Assembly: GCF_003369445.1 (NCBI RefSeq)
Contig: NZ_QRCU01000015.1
Location: forward strand, 1-64,000
Direction of reading: 5' to 3'
Source: Arthrobacter silvisoli
GTDB lineage: Bacteria > Actinomycetota > Actinomycetes > Actinomycetales > Micrococcaceae
DNA length: 64,000 bases
The notes below the pieces were generated by a model. That model did no database searches and was not told the origin of the DNA. It saw nothing but the letters and a program-made list of their open reading frames with translations. This document shows, piece by piece, positions 9,153 through 19,049 of the stretch. A program made the position numbers and the translations under genes. Position 1 is the first letter of the stretch, and every line of letters starts with the position of its first letter.

Positions 9153-10379
9153 CTAGCGGTCGAGAACGCTCAGGCCCGGGAGTTCCTTGCCTTCAAGGTA
9201 TTCCAGGCTGGCGCCGCCGCCAGTGGAAATGTGGCCGAACTGCGAATCCTCGAAACCGAGAGTGCGCACGGCCGCGGCGGAATCGCCGCCGCCGACCACG
9301 GTGAAGGCTTCGGTTTCCGTCAGCGCCTGCGCGATCGCGCGGGTGCCGGCGGCGAAGGCCTCGAACTCGAAGACGCCCATGGGGCCGTTCCAGAACACGG
9401 TGCGTGCACCCTTGATCTGTTCGGCGAACAGTGCCGCCGATTCCGGTCCGATGTCCAGGCCGATGCCTGCGGCACCGAAGGTGCTTGCTTCGATGGCGTC
9501 AGCGGCGACGGTCTCGAATTCGGCGTCAGCGGCGAAGCGGCTTGCCACGACGACGTCGACCGGGATCACGAAGGTGGTGCCGGCGTCGGAAGCGCGCTTG
9601 AGATAGTCCTGCACCACCGGGATCTGGTCTTCTTCGAGGAGGCTGCTTGCCACCTTGTGCCCGGCAGCGGCCAGGAAGGTGAAGAGCATGCCTCCGCCCA
9701 CCAGGATGGTGTCGGCCTTGCCCAGGAGGTTGTCGATCACGGCGAGCTTGTCCGAGACCTTGGAACCGCCGAGGACCACGACGTAGGGGCGCTGCGTGTC
9801 GGCCGTGAGCTTCCGCAGGACCTCTACCTCGGTGTGCACGAGGTCGCCCTGGTAGGACGGCAGGCGGGTGGCAACGTCGTAGACGCTGGCGTGCTTGCGG
9901 TGCACGGCGCCGAAGGCATCGTCCACGAAGGCACCGTTGTCCCCGGTCAGGGCCACCAGTTCGTCAGCGAAGGCGCCGCGCTCGGCGTCGTCCTTGCTGG
10001 TTTCACGGGCATCGAAGCGGACGTTCTCCAAGACGAGCACTCCACCGTCCTGCAGGCCGGCTGCGGCCTCCTTCGCGGCGGTACCGACGGTATCCGCGGC
10101 CAAGGTGACCGGAAAGTCAGCCAGTTCGGCGAGACGCGCCACGGCGGGCTTCAGGGAGTACTTGTCTTCGGGTGCGCCCTTGGGGCGTCCGAGGTGGGCG
10201 GTTACGAGCACACGGGCACCGGCGTCCGAGAGCTTCTTGAGGACCGGGAGGGAGGCCTTGACGCGGCCGTCGTCGGTCACTGTAGAGCCGTCGAGCGGCA
10301 CGTTCAGGTCACTTCTGACGAGAACGTACCGCCCGCGGACACCTTCAGCGATGAGTTCGTTGAGGGTGTGAGATGTCAT
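9153..10379 (-). CDS. pgk: phosphoglycerate kinase
   Basis: Phosphoglycerate kinase, 408 residues, transferring phosphate from 1,3-bisphosphoglycerate to ADP. Substrate-binding [10 protein letters not shown] and [10 protein letters not shown] lie in the N-terminal domain and NVRFDARET further on. The hinge-side GGSKVSDK and the ATP-binding [15 protein letters not shown] and GGGDSAAA lie in the C-terminal domain. The gene starts 9 nt after the gap stop, so the two are almost certainly one transcript. A strong hairpin follows its stop. Confidence 0.98.
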   Translation of the reverse strand: MTSHTLNELIAEGVRGRYVLVRSDLNVPLDGSTVTDDGRVKASLPVLKKLSDAGARVLVTAHLGRPKGAPEDKYSLKPAVARLAELADFPVTLAADTVGTAAKEAAAGLQDGGVLVLENVRFDARETSKDDAERGAFADELVALTGDNGAFVDDAFGAVHRKHASVYDVATRLPSYQGDLVHTEVEVLRKLTADTQRPYVVVLGGSKVSDKLAVIDNLLGKADTILVGGGMLFTFLAAAGHKVASSLLEEDQIPVVQDYLKRASDAGTTFVIPVDVVVASRFAADAEFETVAADAIEASTFGAAGIGLDIGPESAALFAEQIKGARTVFWNGPMGVFEFEAFAAGTRAIAQALTETEAFTVVGGGDSAAAVRTLGFEDSQFGHISTGGGASLEYLEGKELPGLSVLDR

Positions 10380-10388
10380 GTGTCTACC

Positions 10389-11453
<1,065 letters not shown>

Positions 11454-11552
11454 CTAACAAATCCCGCACGTCTTTGGGCAGAAGTGATTATCAGATCGGA
11501 GGGCGACCAGCCACGTTGCTGAAGGCTGACGACGCCTTCCGTGACCTATCTT

Positions 11553-11596
11553 ACGTTCAAGAAAGCCCGCCCCTGCAACTGCAGGGGCGGGCTTTC
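11553..11596 (-). terminator. intrinsic terminator downstream of sodA
   Basis: A perfect 17-bp stem (arms 11561-11577 and 11580-11596) with a 2-nt centre. On the minus strand it ends in CTTTC followed by TTGAAC. It lies 66 nt beyond the sodA stop and insulates sodA from the gap promoter region. Confidence 0.85.
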
Positions 11597-11662
11597 CGCC
11601 ATTTGGGCGAAATTCACGCGAATGTGAAGTTTGTTACACCTGCGTGTCTTCCGGATCACCCG

Positions 11663-12286
11663 CTAGAGGACGATGAGTCCCGTGGCGTTGGCGCGGGCTG
11701 CTTCGAAGCGCTTGGCGACGTCGGCCCAGTTGACGATGTTCCAGAACGCCTTGACGTAGTCGGCCTTCACATTGACGTAGTCCAGGTAGAAGGCGTGCTC
11801 CCACATGTCCAGCATCAGCAGCGGGGTGGTGCCGACGGCGACGTTGCCCTGCTGGTCGTAGAGCTGCTCGATCAACAGGTTGCCGGCGATGGGCTCGTAG
11901 GCCAGGAAGGCCCAGCCGGAGCCCTGCAGGCCGAGGGCAGCCGCGGTGAACTGGGCACGGAAAGCGTCGAAGGAGCCGAAGGCGTCCTCGATGGCGGCCG
12001 CCAGCTCGCCTTCCGGCTTGTCGCCGCCGTCCGGGGAGATGTTGTTCCAGAACACCGAGTGGTTGATGTGGCCGCCGGTGTGGAACGCCAGGTCCTTCGA
12101 CAGGCGGTTGATGTTGGCGAAGTCGCCCTTTTCGCGGGCTTCGGCCAGCTGGGCCAAGGCGTTGTTGGCGCCGGCAACGTAGGCGGCATGGTGCTTGCTG
12201 TGGTGCAGCTCCATGATCTTCGCCGAGATGTGCGGTTCAAGCGCCGCGTAGTCGTAGCCAAGCTCGGGCAGTACGTACTCTGTCAC
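11663..12286 (-). CDS. sodA: superoxide dismutase, Mn-type
   Basis: Cytoplasmic Fe/Mn-family superoxide dismutase, 207 residues, converting superoxide to oxygen and hydrogen peroxide. Metal ligands are visible: the histidines in [11 protein letters not shown] and [10 protein letters not shown], and the [11 protein letters not shown] block near residue 165 that supplies Asp and His. The second-shell glutamine appears in the LYDQQGN region, as in manganese enzymes, and GGHINH fits the same type. Metal preference remains an inference. The GTG at 12286 has GGAGG 5 nt upstream and gives the family start [12 protein letters not shown]. It is probably a single-gene unit bounded by its own terminator. 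Confidence 0.96.
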   Translation of the reverse strand: MTEYVLPELGYDYAALEPHISAKIMELHHSKHHAAYVAGANNALAQLAEAREKGDFANINRLSKDLAFHTGGHINHSVFWNNISPDGGDKPEGELAAAIEDAFGSFDAFRAQFTAAALGLQGSGWAFLAYEPIAGNLLIEQLYDQQGNVAVGTTPLLMLDMWEHAFYLDYVNVKADYVKAFWNIVNWADVAKRFEAARANATGLIVL

Positions 12287-12460
12287 GAAACCCTCCAATG
12301 TTGTGGACCGTCGGTCCTGTTGCTAACTCTCGTTCTGTTCATCCGGCCGGAGCACCGGCCGGAAATCTTTGGGGAGCACTGCTTTCCCGGCGGACCATCG
12401 GCATAACCGAGGGACCCGTCCGGGTATTTCACCCCGCCGTGTCGATTCTAGGCACGGTGG

Positions 12461-13441
12461 CTATTCGTCCATCATTTCCGGAGTCACATTTGCCTCGGTG
12501 CCCGGGATGTCGAGCTCGGCGGCGCGTTTGTCCGCCATGGCGAGCAGGCGCCGGATCCGGCCGGCGATCGCGTCCTTGGTCATGGGCGGGTCGGCGAGGC
12601 GGCCGAGTTCGTCCAGGCTCGCCTGCTTGTGCGCGACGCGCAGTTCACCCGCGTACTTCAGGTGGTCCGGGACGTCGTCGCCAAGGATCTCCAAGGCGCG
12701 GTCCACGCGGGCTCCGGCCGCGACGGCTGCCTGGGCGGAGCGGCGCAGGTTGGCGTCATCGAAGTTCGCCAGGCGGTTGGCCGTGGCGCGCACCTCCTTG
12801 CGCATGCGCCGCTCCTCCCAGACCATCAGCGCGTCGTGGGCGCCCATCCGGGTCAGGAGTTCGGCGATCGTGTCGCCGTCGCGGATCACCACGCGGTCCA
12901 CGCCGCGCACTTCGCGGGCCTTGGCCTGGATTCCGAGGCGGCGGGCCGCGCCCACCAGCGCGAGGGCGGACTCCGGGCCTGGGCAGGTGACTTCCAGCGA
13001 AGAGGAACGGCCGGGTTCGGTCAGCGAGCCATGGGCGAGGAAAGCCCCGCGCCAGACCGCCTCGGCGTCCGCGGCTGAGCCGTTCACGACGGCGGAGGGC
13101 AGCCCGCGCACAGGGCGTCCCCGGCCGTCGAGCAGGCCGGTCTGCCGGGCGAGGGCCTCGCCGTCGCGCACCACGCGGACGACGTAACGGCTGCCGCGCC
13201 GCAGTCCCCCGCCGGAGACGACAATGATCTCGCTCTGGTGCCCATAGACCTCCGCGATGGCCGCACGCAGCCGCCGGGCGGTGGAGGCGAGGTCCACCTC
13301 GGCCTCGATGACGATGCGGCCCGAGATGATGTGCAGCCCGCCCGCGAAGCGCAGCATGGCCGAGACTTCGGCCTTGCGCACGGAGGACTTCTTGATATCC
13401 AGCCGGGAAAGTTCTTCCTTGACCGATGCGGTCAGTGCCAT
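12461..13441 (-). CDS. whiA: DNA-binding protein WhiA
   Basis: WhiA, 326 residues, a conserved Gram-positive regulator with an N-terminal LAGLIDADG-homing-endonuclease-like fold and a C-terminal helix-turn-helix. In Streptomyces it controls sporulation and division genes; in non-sporulating relatives its targets are less clear. Family blocks are [14 protein letters not shown], the [12 protein letters not shown] segment, [18 protein letters not shown], and [13 protein letters not shown] at about residue 228. The C-terminal part carries [21 protein letters not shown]. It starts 9 nt after yvcK ends and forms the fixed rapZ-yvcK-whiA unit. No clear terminator is seen in the 174 nt before sodA, only an 8-bp GC hairpin at 12343-12362. 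Confidence 0.97.
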   Translation of the reverse strand: MALTASVKEELSRLDIKKSSVRKAEVSAMLRFAGGLHIISGRIVIEAEVDLASTARRLRAAIAEVYGHQSEIIVVSGGGLRRGSRYVVRVVRDGEALARQTGLLDGRGRPVRGLPSAVVNGSAADAEAVWRGAFLAHGSLTEPGRSSSLEVTCPGPESALALVGAARRLGIQAKAREVRGVDRVVIRDGDTIAELLTRMGAHDALMVWEERRMRKEVRATANRLANFDDANLRRSAQAAVAAGARVDRALEILGDDVPDHLKYAGELRVAHKQASLDELGRLADPPMTKDAIAGRIRRLLAMADKRAAELDIPGTEANVTPEMMDE

Positions 13442-13450
13442 GGCGTGTTC

Positions 13451-14467
13451 CTAACTATTCCCGAAAATATCGTGGTACGCCGCCGCCAGAAGGAGGGGGT
13501 CGTGGACCGGGCGGCGCCGGGACGCACCTACTCTACCGAAGACGACCTCCGCGCCGATGCGTCCGGCGGCCTTTTCGAAGGTCGCGACGTCGGCCACGGA
13601 TTCCGGATCGGCGAGGACCACGTCCACGCTGAACTCCGGGGCGTACTTGCGCAGCGCATCCAGGTGGTCGGCCGCGCTCATGCCGGAGGTTTCCTTCGTG
13701 TCCATGGCCAGGTTCATGGTCAGGCAGCGCTTGGCGGCTGTGCCCACGAGGGCCTGGCGCATTTCAGGAAGGAGCAGGTGCGGCAGCACGGAGGTGTACC
13801 AGGAGCCCGGCCCGAGGATGATCCAGTCCGCCAGCTCGATGGCCGTCAGCGCATCGGTGCAGGCCGGTGCGTCCTGCGGGATGAGCCTGACATCTTCCAA
13901 TGAACCGGCCACCGCGCACTTCGCTTGGCCGGTGATGGTCTGCACTTCGTACCCGCCGTTGGGCAACGGGACGCGGACGTCGCCTTCGATGGTGAGCGGC
14001 ACGCTGGACATCGGAAGCACCTGACCGCGGGCGCCAAGCAGCGCGCCGGCCCACTTCAACCCGGCGACAGTATCGCCCAGGAGCTCCCAAAGGGTCATGA
14101 TGAGCAGGTTGCCCATGGCGTGGTTGTCGAGCGGGCTTTCGCGGCCGTCCGGGGCCTTGAAGCGGTGCTGCATGACGTCGCGCCAAGTACGTCCCCAGTC
14201 GGTGTCATCGCAGAGGGCGCTTAGCGCCATGCGCAGGTCGCCCGGCGGGAGGACGCCGTACTGTTCGCGGAGACGCCCGGAGGAGCCGCCGTCGTCCGCT
14301 ACCGTCACGATGGCGGTCAGCTCGGAGGTGAGGAGGCGCAGCGCGGACAACGACGCGGCCAGCCCGTGGCCGCCGCCGAGTGCCACCACCGACGGGCTCT
14401 TGTCCTTCTGGCTGCCCGGCGTACCTTTCGGCGGGATGAGCGGCAGCGGCCCTGTCAGGATGCCCAT
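13451..14467 (-). CDS. yvcK: gluconeogenesis factor YvcK/CofD-like
   Basis: YvcK (MgfK), 338 residues, of the CofD-like Rossmann superfamily. It binds UDP-sugars and influences carbon metabolism and peptidoglycan precursor supply in other Gram-positives. The signature VALGGGHGLAASLSALR (about residues 27-43), VADDGGSSGRLR (about 56-67), PPGDLRMAL, NHAMGNLL and LGPGSWYTSVLPHLL are present. Its ATG overlaps the rapZ stop by one base (TAATG) and whiA follows after 9 nt, so the three genes should be co-expressed. Confidence 0.96.
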   Translation of the reverse strand: MGILTGPLPLIPPKGTPGSQKDKSPSVVALGGGHGLAASLSALRLLTSELTAIVTVADDGGSSGRLREQYGVLPPGDLRMALSALCDDTDWGRTWRDVMQHRFKAPDGRESPLDNHAMGNLLIMTLWELLGDTVAGLKWAGALLGARGQVLPMSSVPLTIEGDVRVPLPNGGYEVQTITGQAKCAVAGSLEDVRLIPQDAPACTDALTAIELADWIILGPGSWYTSVLPHLLLPEMRQALVGTAAKRCLTMNLAMDTKETSGMSAADHLDALRKYAPEFSVDVVLADPESVADVATFEKAAGRIGAEVVFGRVGASRRRPVHDPLLLAAAYHDIFGNS

Positions 14468-15390
14468 TACTCGCGGCCCAGATCGCGGTGGCTGGTGGTG
14501 ACTGTCACGCGCGGATACTGCGCCAGGCGTTTGGAAAGCTCGACGGCGACCGCCACCGAACGGTGCTTGCCGCCGGTGCAGCCCACGGCGATGGTGGCGT
14601 AGTGCTTGTTCTCCGTGCGGTATCCGTCCAGGACCGGTTCAAGGGCCCGTACGTAGCGGTCCACGAATTCCTTCACCCCGGCGGCCTCGAGCACATAGTC
14701 CCGGACGTCGGCGTCCAGCCCGGTGTGCGGGCGCAGCTGCGGAACCCAGTGCGGGTTGGGGATGAAACGGGCGTCGGCCACGAAGTTGGCGTCCACCGGA
14801 AGCCCGTACTTGAAACCAAAGCTCATGACGTTCAGGCGCAGCGTCACGGGGCCGGTTTCGCTGAAGAGCTCGGTGATGGCAGTGGCGAGTCCGTGGACGT
14901 TGAACGCGCTGGTGTCCAGGACGATGTCCGCGGATTCGCGCAGTTCCCTGAGCACCTCGCGTTCGGCGGCGATGCCGTCCAGGATGCGTCCGCCTCCCTG
15001 CAGCGGGTGGGGCCGCCGGCCCTGTTCAAAGCGCCGCACCAGGACGTCGTCGCTGGCGTCGAGGAACAGCACCCGGAAAGTGATGCCGCTGGCGCTCAGG
15101 GCGCCGAGGGCAGCGCGGATGTCGCTGAACAGCCCCTTGCTGCGGACGTCGACGACGATCGCAAGCTTGGGGATGGAGCCCGGGGCATGGGAGACGATTT
15201 CGGCCAGGGTGCCGAGCATCTGCGGCGGGAGGCCTTCAACGACATACCAGCCGTGGTCCTCAAGGGCGTCGGACGCGGTGCTCCGGCCGGCCCCGGACAT
15301 ACCTGTCACCACCAGCAGTTCCGCTTCGGCAGGCTTGACGGGAACGAGTCCGTCCTGCTCCGCGCCGGATTCTGCCGTTGGTTCTGACAT
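14467..15390 (-). CDS. rapZ: RNase adapter / nucleotide-binding protein RapZ (YvcJ)
   Basis: RapZ/YvcJ family P-loop protein, 307 residues. The N-terminal kinase-like domain has Walker A GMSGAGRST (about residues 29-37) and the family segment RRFEQGRRPHPL. The C-terminal domain has VMSFGFKYGLP, RFIPNPHW and CTGGKHRSV. In E. coli RapZ guides decay of the small RNA GlmZ. The actinobacterial role is not settled, though the tie to YvcK hints at cell-wall precursor control. The ATG at 15390 is preferred to the TTG one codon upstream, with GGGGGAG before it. yvcK follows with a 1-nt overlap. Confidence 0.95.
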   Translation of the reverse strand: MSEPTAESGAEQDGLVPVKPAEAELLVVTGMSGAGRSTASDALEDHGWYVVEGLPPQMLGTLAEIVSHAPGSIPKLAIVVDVRSKGLFSDIRAALGALSASGITFRVLFLDASDDVLVRRFEQGRRPHPLQGGGRILDGIAAEREVLRELRESADIVLDTSAFNVHGLATAITELFSETGPVTLRLNVMSFGFKYGLPVDANFVADARFIPNPHWVPQLRPHTGLDADVRDYVLEAAGVKEFVDRYVRALEPVLDGYRTENKHYATIAVGCTGGKHRSVAVAVELSKRLAQYPRVTVTTSHRDLGRE

Positions 15391-15477
15391 CAAATCTCCC
15401 CCGTTTTCGAGATGGTCCGTTACCGGAGCCGCTGCGGCAGCGGCCGGTTCCTGCGTTGGCTGGCGTTCCTACCCTAG

Positions 15478-17511
15478 CTAAGATTCGAGGATTTCGCCGG
15501 TGGTCATGTTGATGGCGACGGCGGCTTCGTTGCTTTCGGCCGCCTCGCCCAGATGCCTGCTGACAGCCTCCGCCAGCGCGGGTCCGATGCCCTTGGCGGC
15601 GGTGAGTTCGACGACGGAGGCCGCCTTGATCTTCTTGAGCGAACCGAAGTGGGCCAGGAGGGCCTTCCGCTTGGCTTCGCCGAGGCCCGGCACGCCATCC
15701 AACGCGGAGACCGTCATGGCCTTCCCCCGCTTCTGGCGGTGGAAGGTGATGGCGAAGCGGTGGGCTTCGTCGCGGATGCGCTGGAGCAGGTACAGGCCCT
15801 GGGAGGTGCGGGGCAGGATCACGGGGAAGTCGCTGTCCGGCAGCCAGACTTCCTCGAGCCGTTTGGCCAGGCCCACCACGTAGACGTCGTCGATACCGAG
15901 GTCCGCGAGGGCACGTGCCGCGGCGTTCACCTGGGGCTGGCCGCCGTCGACGACGACAAGGTTGGGCGGATAGGCGAACTTGGCTTTCGCCGGGGCCGCG
16001 GTGTCGTCGGCCGGCTCTGCACCCTCCCCTGAGGGGATTTCGCCGGAGGGCATCTCACCCGAGCGTATCTCACCCGAGCGTATCTCACCCGACTTCGGCG
16101 GCTGGGCCGCCTTGTCCTGCAGGTAGTGGCGGAACCGGCGGGTCAGGACATCGTGCATGGCGGCGGTGTCGTCGCGGGCCGCCTCGCCGGTGATGGAAAA
16201 CTTGCGGTAGTCGGCCTTCTTGGGCAGCCCGTCCTCAACCACCACCATGGACGCCACCACGTTGGTGCCCTGGACGTGGGAGATATCGAAGCATTCGATG
16301 CGGAGCAGCGGCACGGGTAGTTCGAGGGCTTCCTGGAGTTCCTGCAACGCCTGGGAACGCACAGTGATGTCCCCCGCGCGGCGTACCTTGTGCAGTTTCA
16401 GCGCTTGTTCGGCGTTTTCCCGGACAGTGGACATGAGGGCTGCCTTGTCGCCGCGCTGCGGAACCCGGATGTCCACCTTCGCGCCGCGCAGCCCGCCCAG
16501 CCATTCGATGAGTTCGGTATGGTTGGCCGGGGTTTCGGGCACCAGGACTTCCCGGGGGATCCGTTCCTGATACTCGCCGTCTTCGCCATAGACCTGCTGC
16601 AGGAGGTGCTCGATCAATTCCGGCGTGGTCACGTCCTCGACCTTTTCGACGACCCAGCCGCGCTGGCCCCGGATGCGGCCGCCGCGCACGTGGAAGACCT
16701 GCACTGACGCTTCCAGGTCGTCTTCGTGCAGCCCAAAGACGTCAGCTTCCGTTTCCTCCGAGAGCACCACGGCGTTGCGTTCGAAGACTTTGCGCAGGGC
16801 GGCGATGTCGTCGCGGACCCGGGCGGCACGTTCGTAGTCGAGTTCGGCGACGGCGCCCGCCATTTCCTTCTCCAGGCGGCGGATGAACCTGCCCGCTTCG
16901 CCGCCCATGAAGGCGCAGAAGTCCTCCGCGAGCTGCCGGTGCTCCTCCGGGGTGACCCGGCCGACGCAGGGGGCGGAGCATTTGTCGATGTAGCCCAGCA
17001 GGCACGGACGGCCGCTCGCCTGGGCTCTTTTCAGGACTCCGGCACTGCAGCTTCGCACCGGGAAGACCCGGAGCAGGGTATCCATGGTTTCCCGGATGGC
17101 ACCGGCGGTGTAAGGACCGAAGTAGCGGGTGCCCTTACGGCGTTCTCCACGCAGCACCTGTACGCGGGGCAGCTTCTCCCCCATCGTCACGGCAAGGTAG
17201 GGGTAGCTCTTGTCGTCGCGGAAGACGACGTTGAAGCGCGGCTTGAATTCCTTGATCCAGGTGTATTCGAGCTGCAGGGACTCCAGTTCGCTGGCGACCA
17301 CCGTCCACTCCACGCTGCTCGCGGCGTGGACCATGGCGTGCGTCTTCGGCAGGAGCCCGGCGGGGTTGGCGAAGTAGGAGTTCAGCCGGGAGCGGAGGTT
17401 TTTGGCCTTGCCGACATAGATGACCCGGCCGTGCGGGTCCCGGAAGCGGTACACGCCCGGCGTCGTCGGAATTTCGCCCGTCCGGGGCCGGTAACTCGCT
17501 GGATCTGCCAC
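15478..17511 (-). CDS. uvrC: excinuclease ABC subunit UvrC
   Basis: UvrC, 677 residues, the dual-incision nuclease of nucleotide excision repair. It has an N-terminal GIY-YIG domain (TPGVYRFRD to [14 protein letters not shown], about residues 18-45) and a cysteine-rich [16 protein letters not shown] segment. A UvrB-binding UVR motif lies around [19 protein letters not shown]. The RNase H-like endonuclease domain has [12 protein letters not shown] and VVDGGQPQV, and paired helix-hairpin-helix motifs at the C-terminus contain [15 protein letters not shown] repetitive SGE-rich insert at residues 474-496 interrupts the RNase H-like domain. It lies 87 nt upstream of rapZ. Confidence 0.97.
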   Translation of the reverse strand: MADPASYRPRTGEIPTTPGVYRFRDPHGRVIYVGKAKNLRSRLNSYFANPAGLLPKTHAMVHAASSVEWTVVASELESLQLEYTWIKEFKPRFNVVFRDDKSYPYLAVTMGEKLPRVQVLRGERRKGTRYFGPYTAGAIRETMDTLLRVFPVRSCSAGVLKRAQASGRPCLLGYIDKCSAPCVGRVTPEEHRQLAEDFCAFMGGEAGRFIRRLEKEMAGAVAELDYERAARVRDDIAALRKVFERNAVVLSEETEADVFGLHEDDLEASVQVFHVRGGRIRGQRGWVVEKVEDVTTPELIEHLLQQVYGEDGEYQERIPREVLVPETPANHTELIEWLGGLRGAKVDIRVPQRGDKAALMSTVRENAEQALKLHKVRRAGDITVRSQALQELQEALELPVPLLRIECFDISHVQGTNVVASMVVVEDGLPKKADYRKFSITGEAARDDTAAMHDVLTRRFRHYLQDKAAQPPKSGEIRSGEIRSGEMPSGEIPSGEGAEPADDTAAPAKAKFAYPPNLVVVDGGQPQVNAAARALADLGIDDVYVVGLAKRLEEVWLPDSDFPVILPRTSQGLYLLQRIRDEAHRFAITFHRQKRGKAMTVSALDGVPGLGEAKRKALLAHFGSLKKIKAASVVELTAAKGIGPALAEAVSRHLGEAAESNEAAVAINMTTGEILES
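16024..16092 (-). repeat. 15-bp in-frame tandem repeat within uvrC
   Basis: Four full 15-bp units plus part of a fifth encode [20 protein letters not shown] and SGE. The two 5'-most copies in the gene are identical and use the codon ATA, which is rare in this GC-rich sequence; the later copies have drifted at third positions. The insert lies in a linker of the endonuclease half. Confidence 0.92.
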
Positions 17512-17552
17512 GGATCCAGTCTAGTAAGGGAAACGGCGTCCCGCGGCCAGGG

Positions 17553-18221
17553 CTATTCGGCGCTCTTGCTCTGGTTGTAGCCGGCCGCCCGTTCCTGGCC
17601 GCTGAGTTCCGCGATGGCGTCCATGATCCGGTCCGTGACCGCGCGGCGCGCAGGAAGGGAGTGGTCCGGACCCGTCTTCTCGAAGTACAGCGGCTCCCCC
17701 ACTTTCATGGTGAAGTGCTGCGGACGGACGGCGTTGGTTTCGATCGACTGGAGCTTGTCCGTGCCGATCAGGCCTACCGGGATCACCGGGGCGCCGGTGG
17801 TGAGGGCGAGCCAGCCGACGCCGGTGCGTCCGCGGTACAGCAGCCCGTCGCGGGAGCGGGTGCCCTCGGGATAGATGCCGATGCCCCGTCCGGTGTCGAG
17901 GATGTCCAGCAGGGTCTTGAGGGCCTGGACGCTGGCGGCCTGCTCGCCGCGTTCCACGGGAATGGAACCCACGGCCTGGAAGAACGCCTTCATGGCACGG
18001 CCCTTGAAGCCCTTGCCGGTGAAGTATTCGGCCTTGGCGAAGAACGCCACGGGCCTTGGCATGAGCGCTTGGACGATCACGCTGTCGAGGAAGGATAGAT
18101 GGTTGGGGGCGATGATGAAGGGGCCGTCCTTGGGCACGTTCTCCAGGCCGACGACGGTGGGCCGGCAGGTACCGGAAATCAGTCCGCGGGTTGTCCAGCG
18201 GATGACATCAAAGGCTTCCAT
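17553..18221 (-). CDS. 1-acyl-sn-glycerol-3-phosphate acyltransferase (PlsC family)
   Basis: Lysophospholipid acyltransferase of the PlsC family, 222 residues, adding a second acyl chain in phospholipid synthesis at the inner membrane face. The catalytic NHLSFLD (NHxxxxD, about residues 39-45), the substrate-binding IGIYPEGTRS (about 113-122) and a PVIPVGLIG strand are all present. There is no clear long membrane segment, as in many short family members. It overlaps the upstream HAD gene by 14 nt, so the two are co-translated. The exact acyl donor and acceptor cannot be read from the sequence. Confidence 0.92.
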   Translation of the reverse strand: MEAFDVIRWTTRGLISGTCRPTVVGLENVPKDGPFIIAPNHLSFLDSVIVQALMPRPVAFFAKAEYFTGKGFKGRAMKAFFQAVGSIPVERGEQAASVQALKTLLDILDTGRGIGIYPEGTRSRDGLLYRGRTGVGWLALTTGAPVIPVGLIGTDKLQSIETNAVRPQHFTMKVGEPLYFEKTGPDHSLPARRAVTDRIMDAIAELSGQERAAGYNQSKSAE

Positions 18222-18942
18222 CGTTCTGCACCTCGCTCAGCGCCGCCGCACGGACAACGTCCAATTCTTCAATCTTCTTCCGCAGCTCGTCCGTCGTGCG
18301 GACCACCGCGACGGCGCCGGCTTCTTCAAGCTCGCCGTCCGGTGCGAAGCCCCAGCGCACCCCGACGCAGTCCAGGCCGTTGGCCATGGCCCCAGCGACG
18401 TCCTGGTGGCGGTCCCCGACCATCACCGCACATTGGCCGCCCAGTTCGGCGAGGGCCGCGCCGACGATCTCGACTTTTCCGGCGGGCACGCTCCTGCCGG
18501 AAGGCAGCACGGCGTCCGGGGACTCGTCGTCGGACGATCCGCAGATCACCGTGAAGAATCCGGCAATGCCGTGGTGCTCAAGGACAATTTGCGCCAGGCG
18601 CAGCGGCTTCTGGGTTGCGACGGCGACCGGCCGGCCGGATGCGGAAAAGTGGTCCAGCAGGCCGTGGATGCCGGGGTAGAGCCGGCTGGCGGCGATTCCG
18701 GTGGCCAGGTAATGGGTCCGGTAGCGGGTGATCACTTCCCCGACGAGCTCCGCGGGGACGCCGGCGATGGTTCCGAGGGAGTCGCTGAGCTTGGGGCCGA
18801 CCATGGAGTCCAGGATTTCCTGGTCCGGTACAGGCAATCCCATCTCGCCCAGGGCCGCGGCAATACCCCCTGTGATTCCGCCGGCAGGATCGACAAGGGT
18901 GCCGTCCAGATCGAAGATTACAGGCACCGATGTTTGAGTCAC
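18208..18942 (-). CDS. HAD-superfamily hydrolase, phosphoglycolate phosphatase-like
   Basis: HAD phosphatase, 244 residues. Motif I FDLDGTLVDP (about residues 10-19, with both nucleophile and acid aspartates), motif II in VAVATQKP, the motif III lysine near GKVEIV, and motif IV VMVGDRHQDVAGA are intact. The small helical cap between motifs I and II fits the Gph/PGMB subclass. The GTG at 18942 is the only start before a stop. The 3' end overlaps plsC by 14 nt. The substrate is unknown; phosphoglycolate or another small phosphate ester is a guess from the family. Confidence 0.88.
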   Translation of the reverse strand: MTQTSVPVIFDLDGTLVDPAGGITGGIAAALGEMGLPVPDQEILDSMVGPKLSDSLGTIAGVPAELVGEVITRYRTHYLATGIAASRLYPGIHGLLDHFSASGRPVAVATQKPLRLAQIVLEHHGIAGFFTVICGSSDDESPDAVLPSGRSVPAGKVEIVGAALAELGGQCAVMVGDRHQDVAGAMANGLDCVGVRWGFAPDGELEEAGAVAVVRTTDELRKKIEELDVVRAAALSEVQNDGSL

Positions 18943-18986
18943 CGGGTTAGTTTCTCACGAGTTGAGGCATGCCTGAAATTCACATT

Positions 18987-19044
18987 CCGGCCGGGGAATA
19001 CACCGGGGGTCCGCCACGCGCGCACCCTGGGGGTCCCCGGCCGG
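18987..19044 (-). terminator. candidate hairpin after uvrA
   Basis: Perfect 11-bp inverted repeat (18987-18997 and 19034-19044) a few bases past the uvrA stop, with a 36-nt loop and an AT-rich run but no true U-tract beyond. It may be a weak terminator; the evidence is only the repeat and its position. Confidence 0.4.
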
Positions 19045-19049
19045 AGAGC

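Noticed and set aside
12343-12362. 8-bp GC palindrome after whiA as a terminator
   Set aside because: No U-tract on either strand and small size; not enough for a call.
16019-16098. The uvrC repeat cluster as a CRISPR-like array
   Set aside because: The units are 15 bp, contiguous without spacers and in the reading frame of uvrC.
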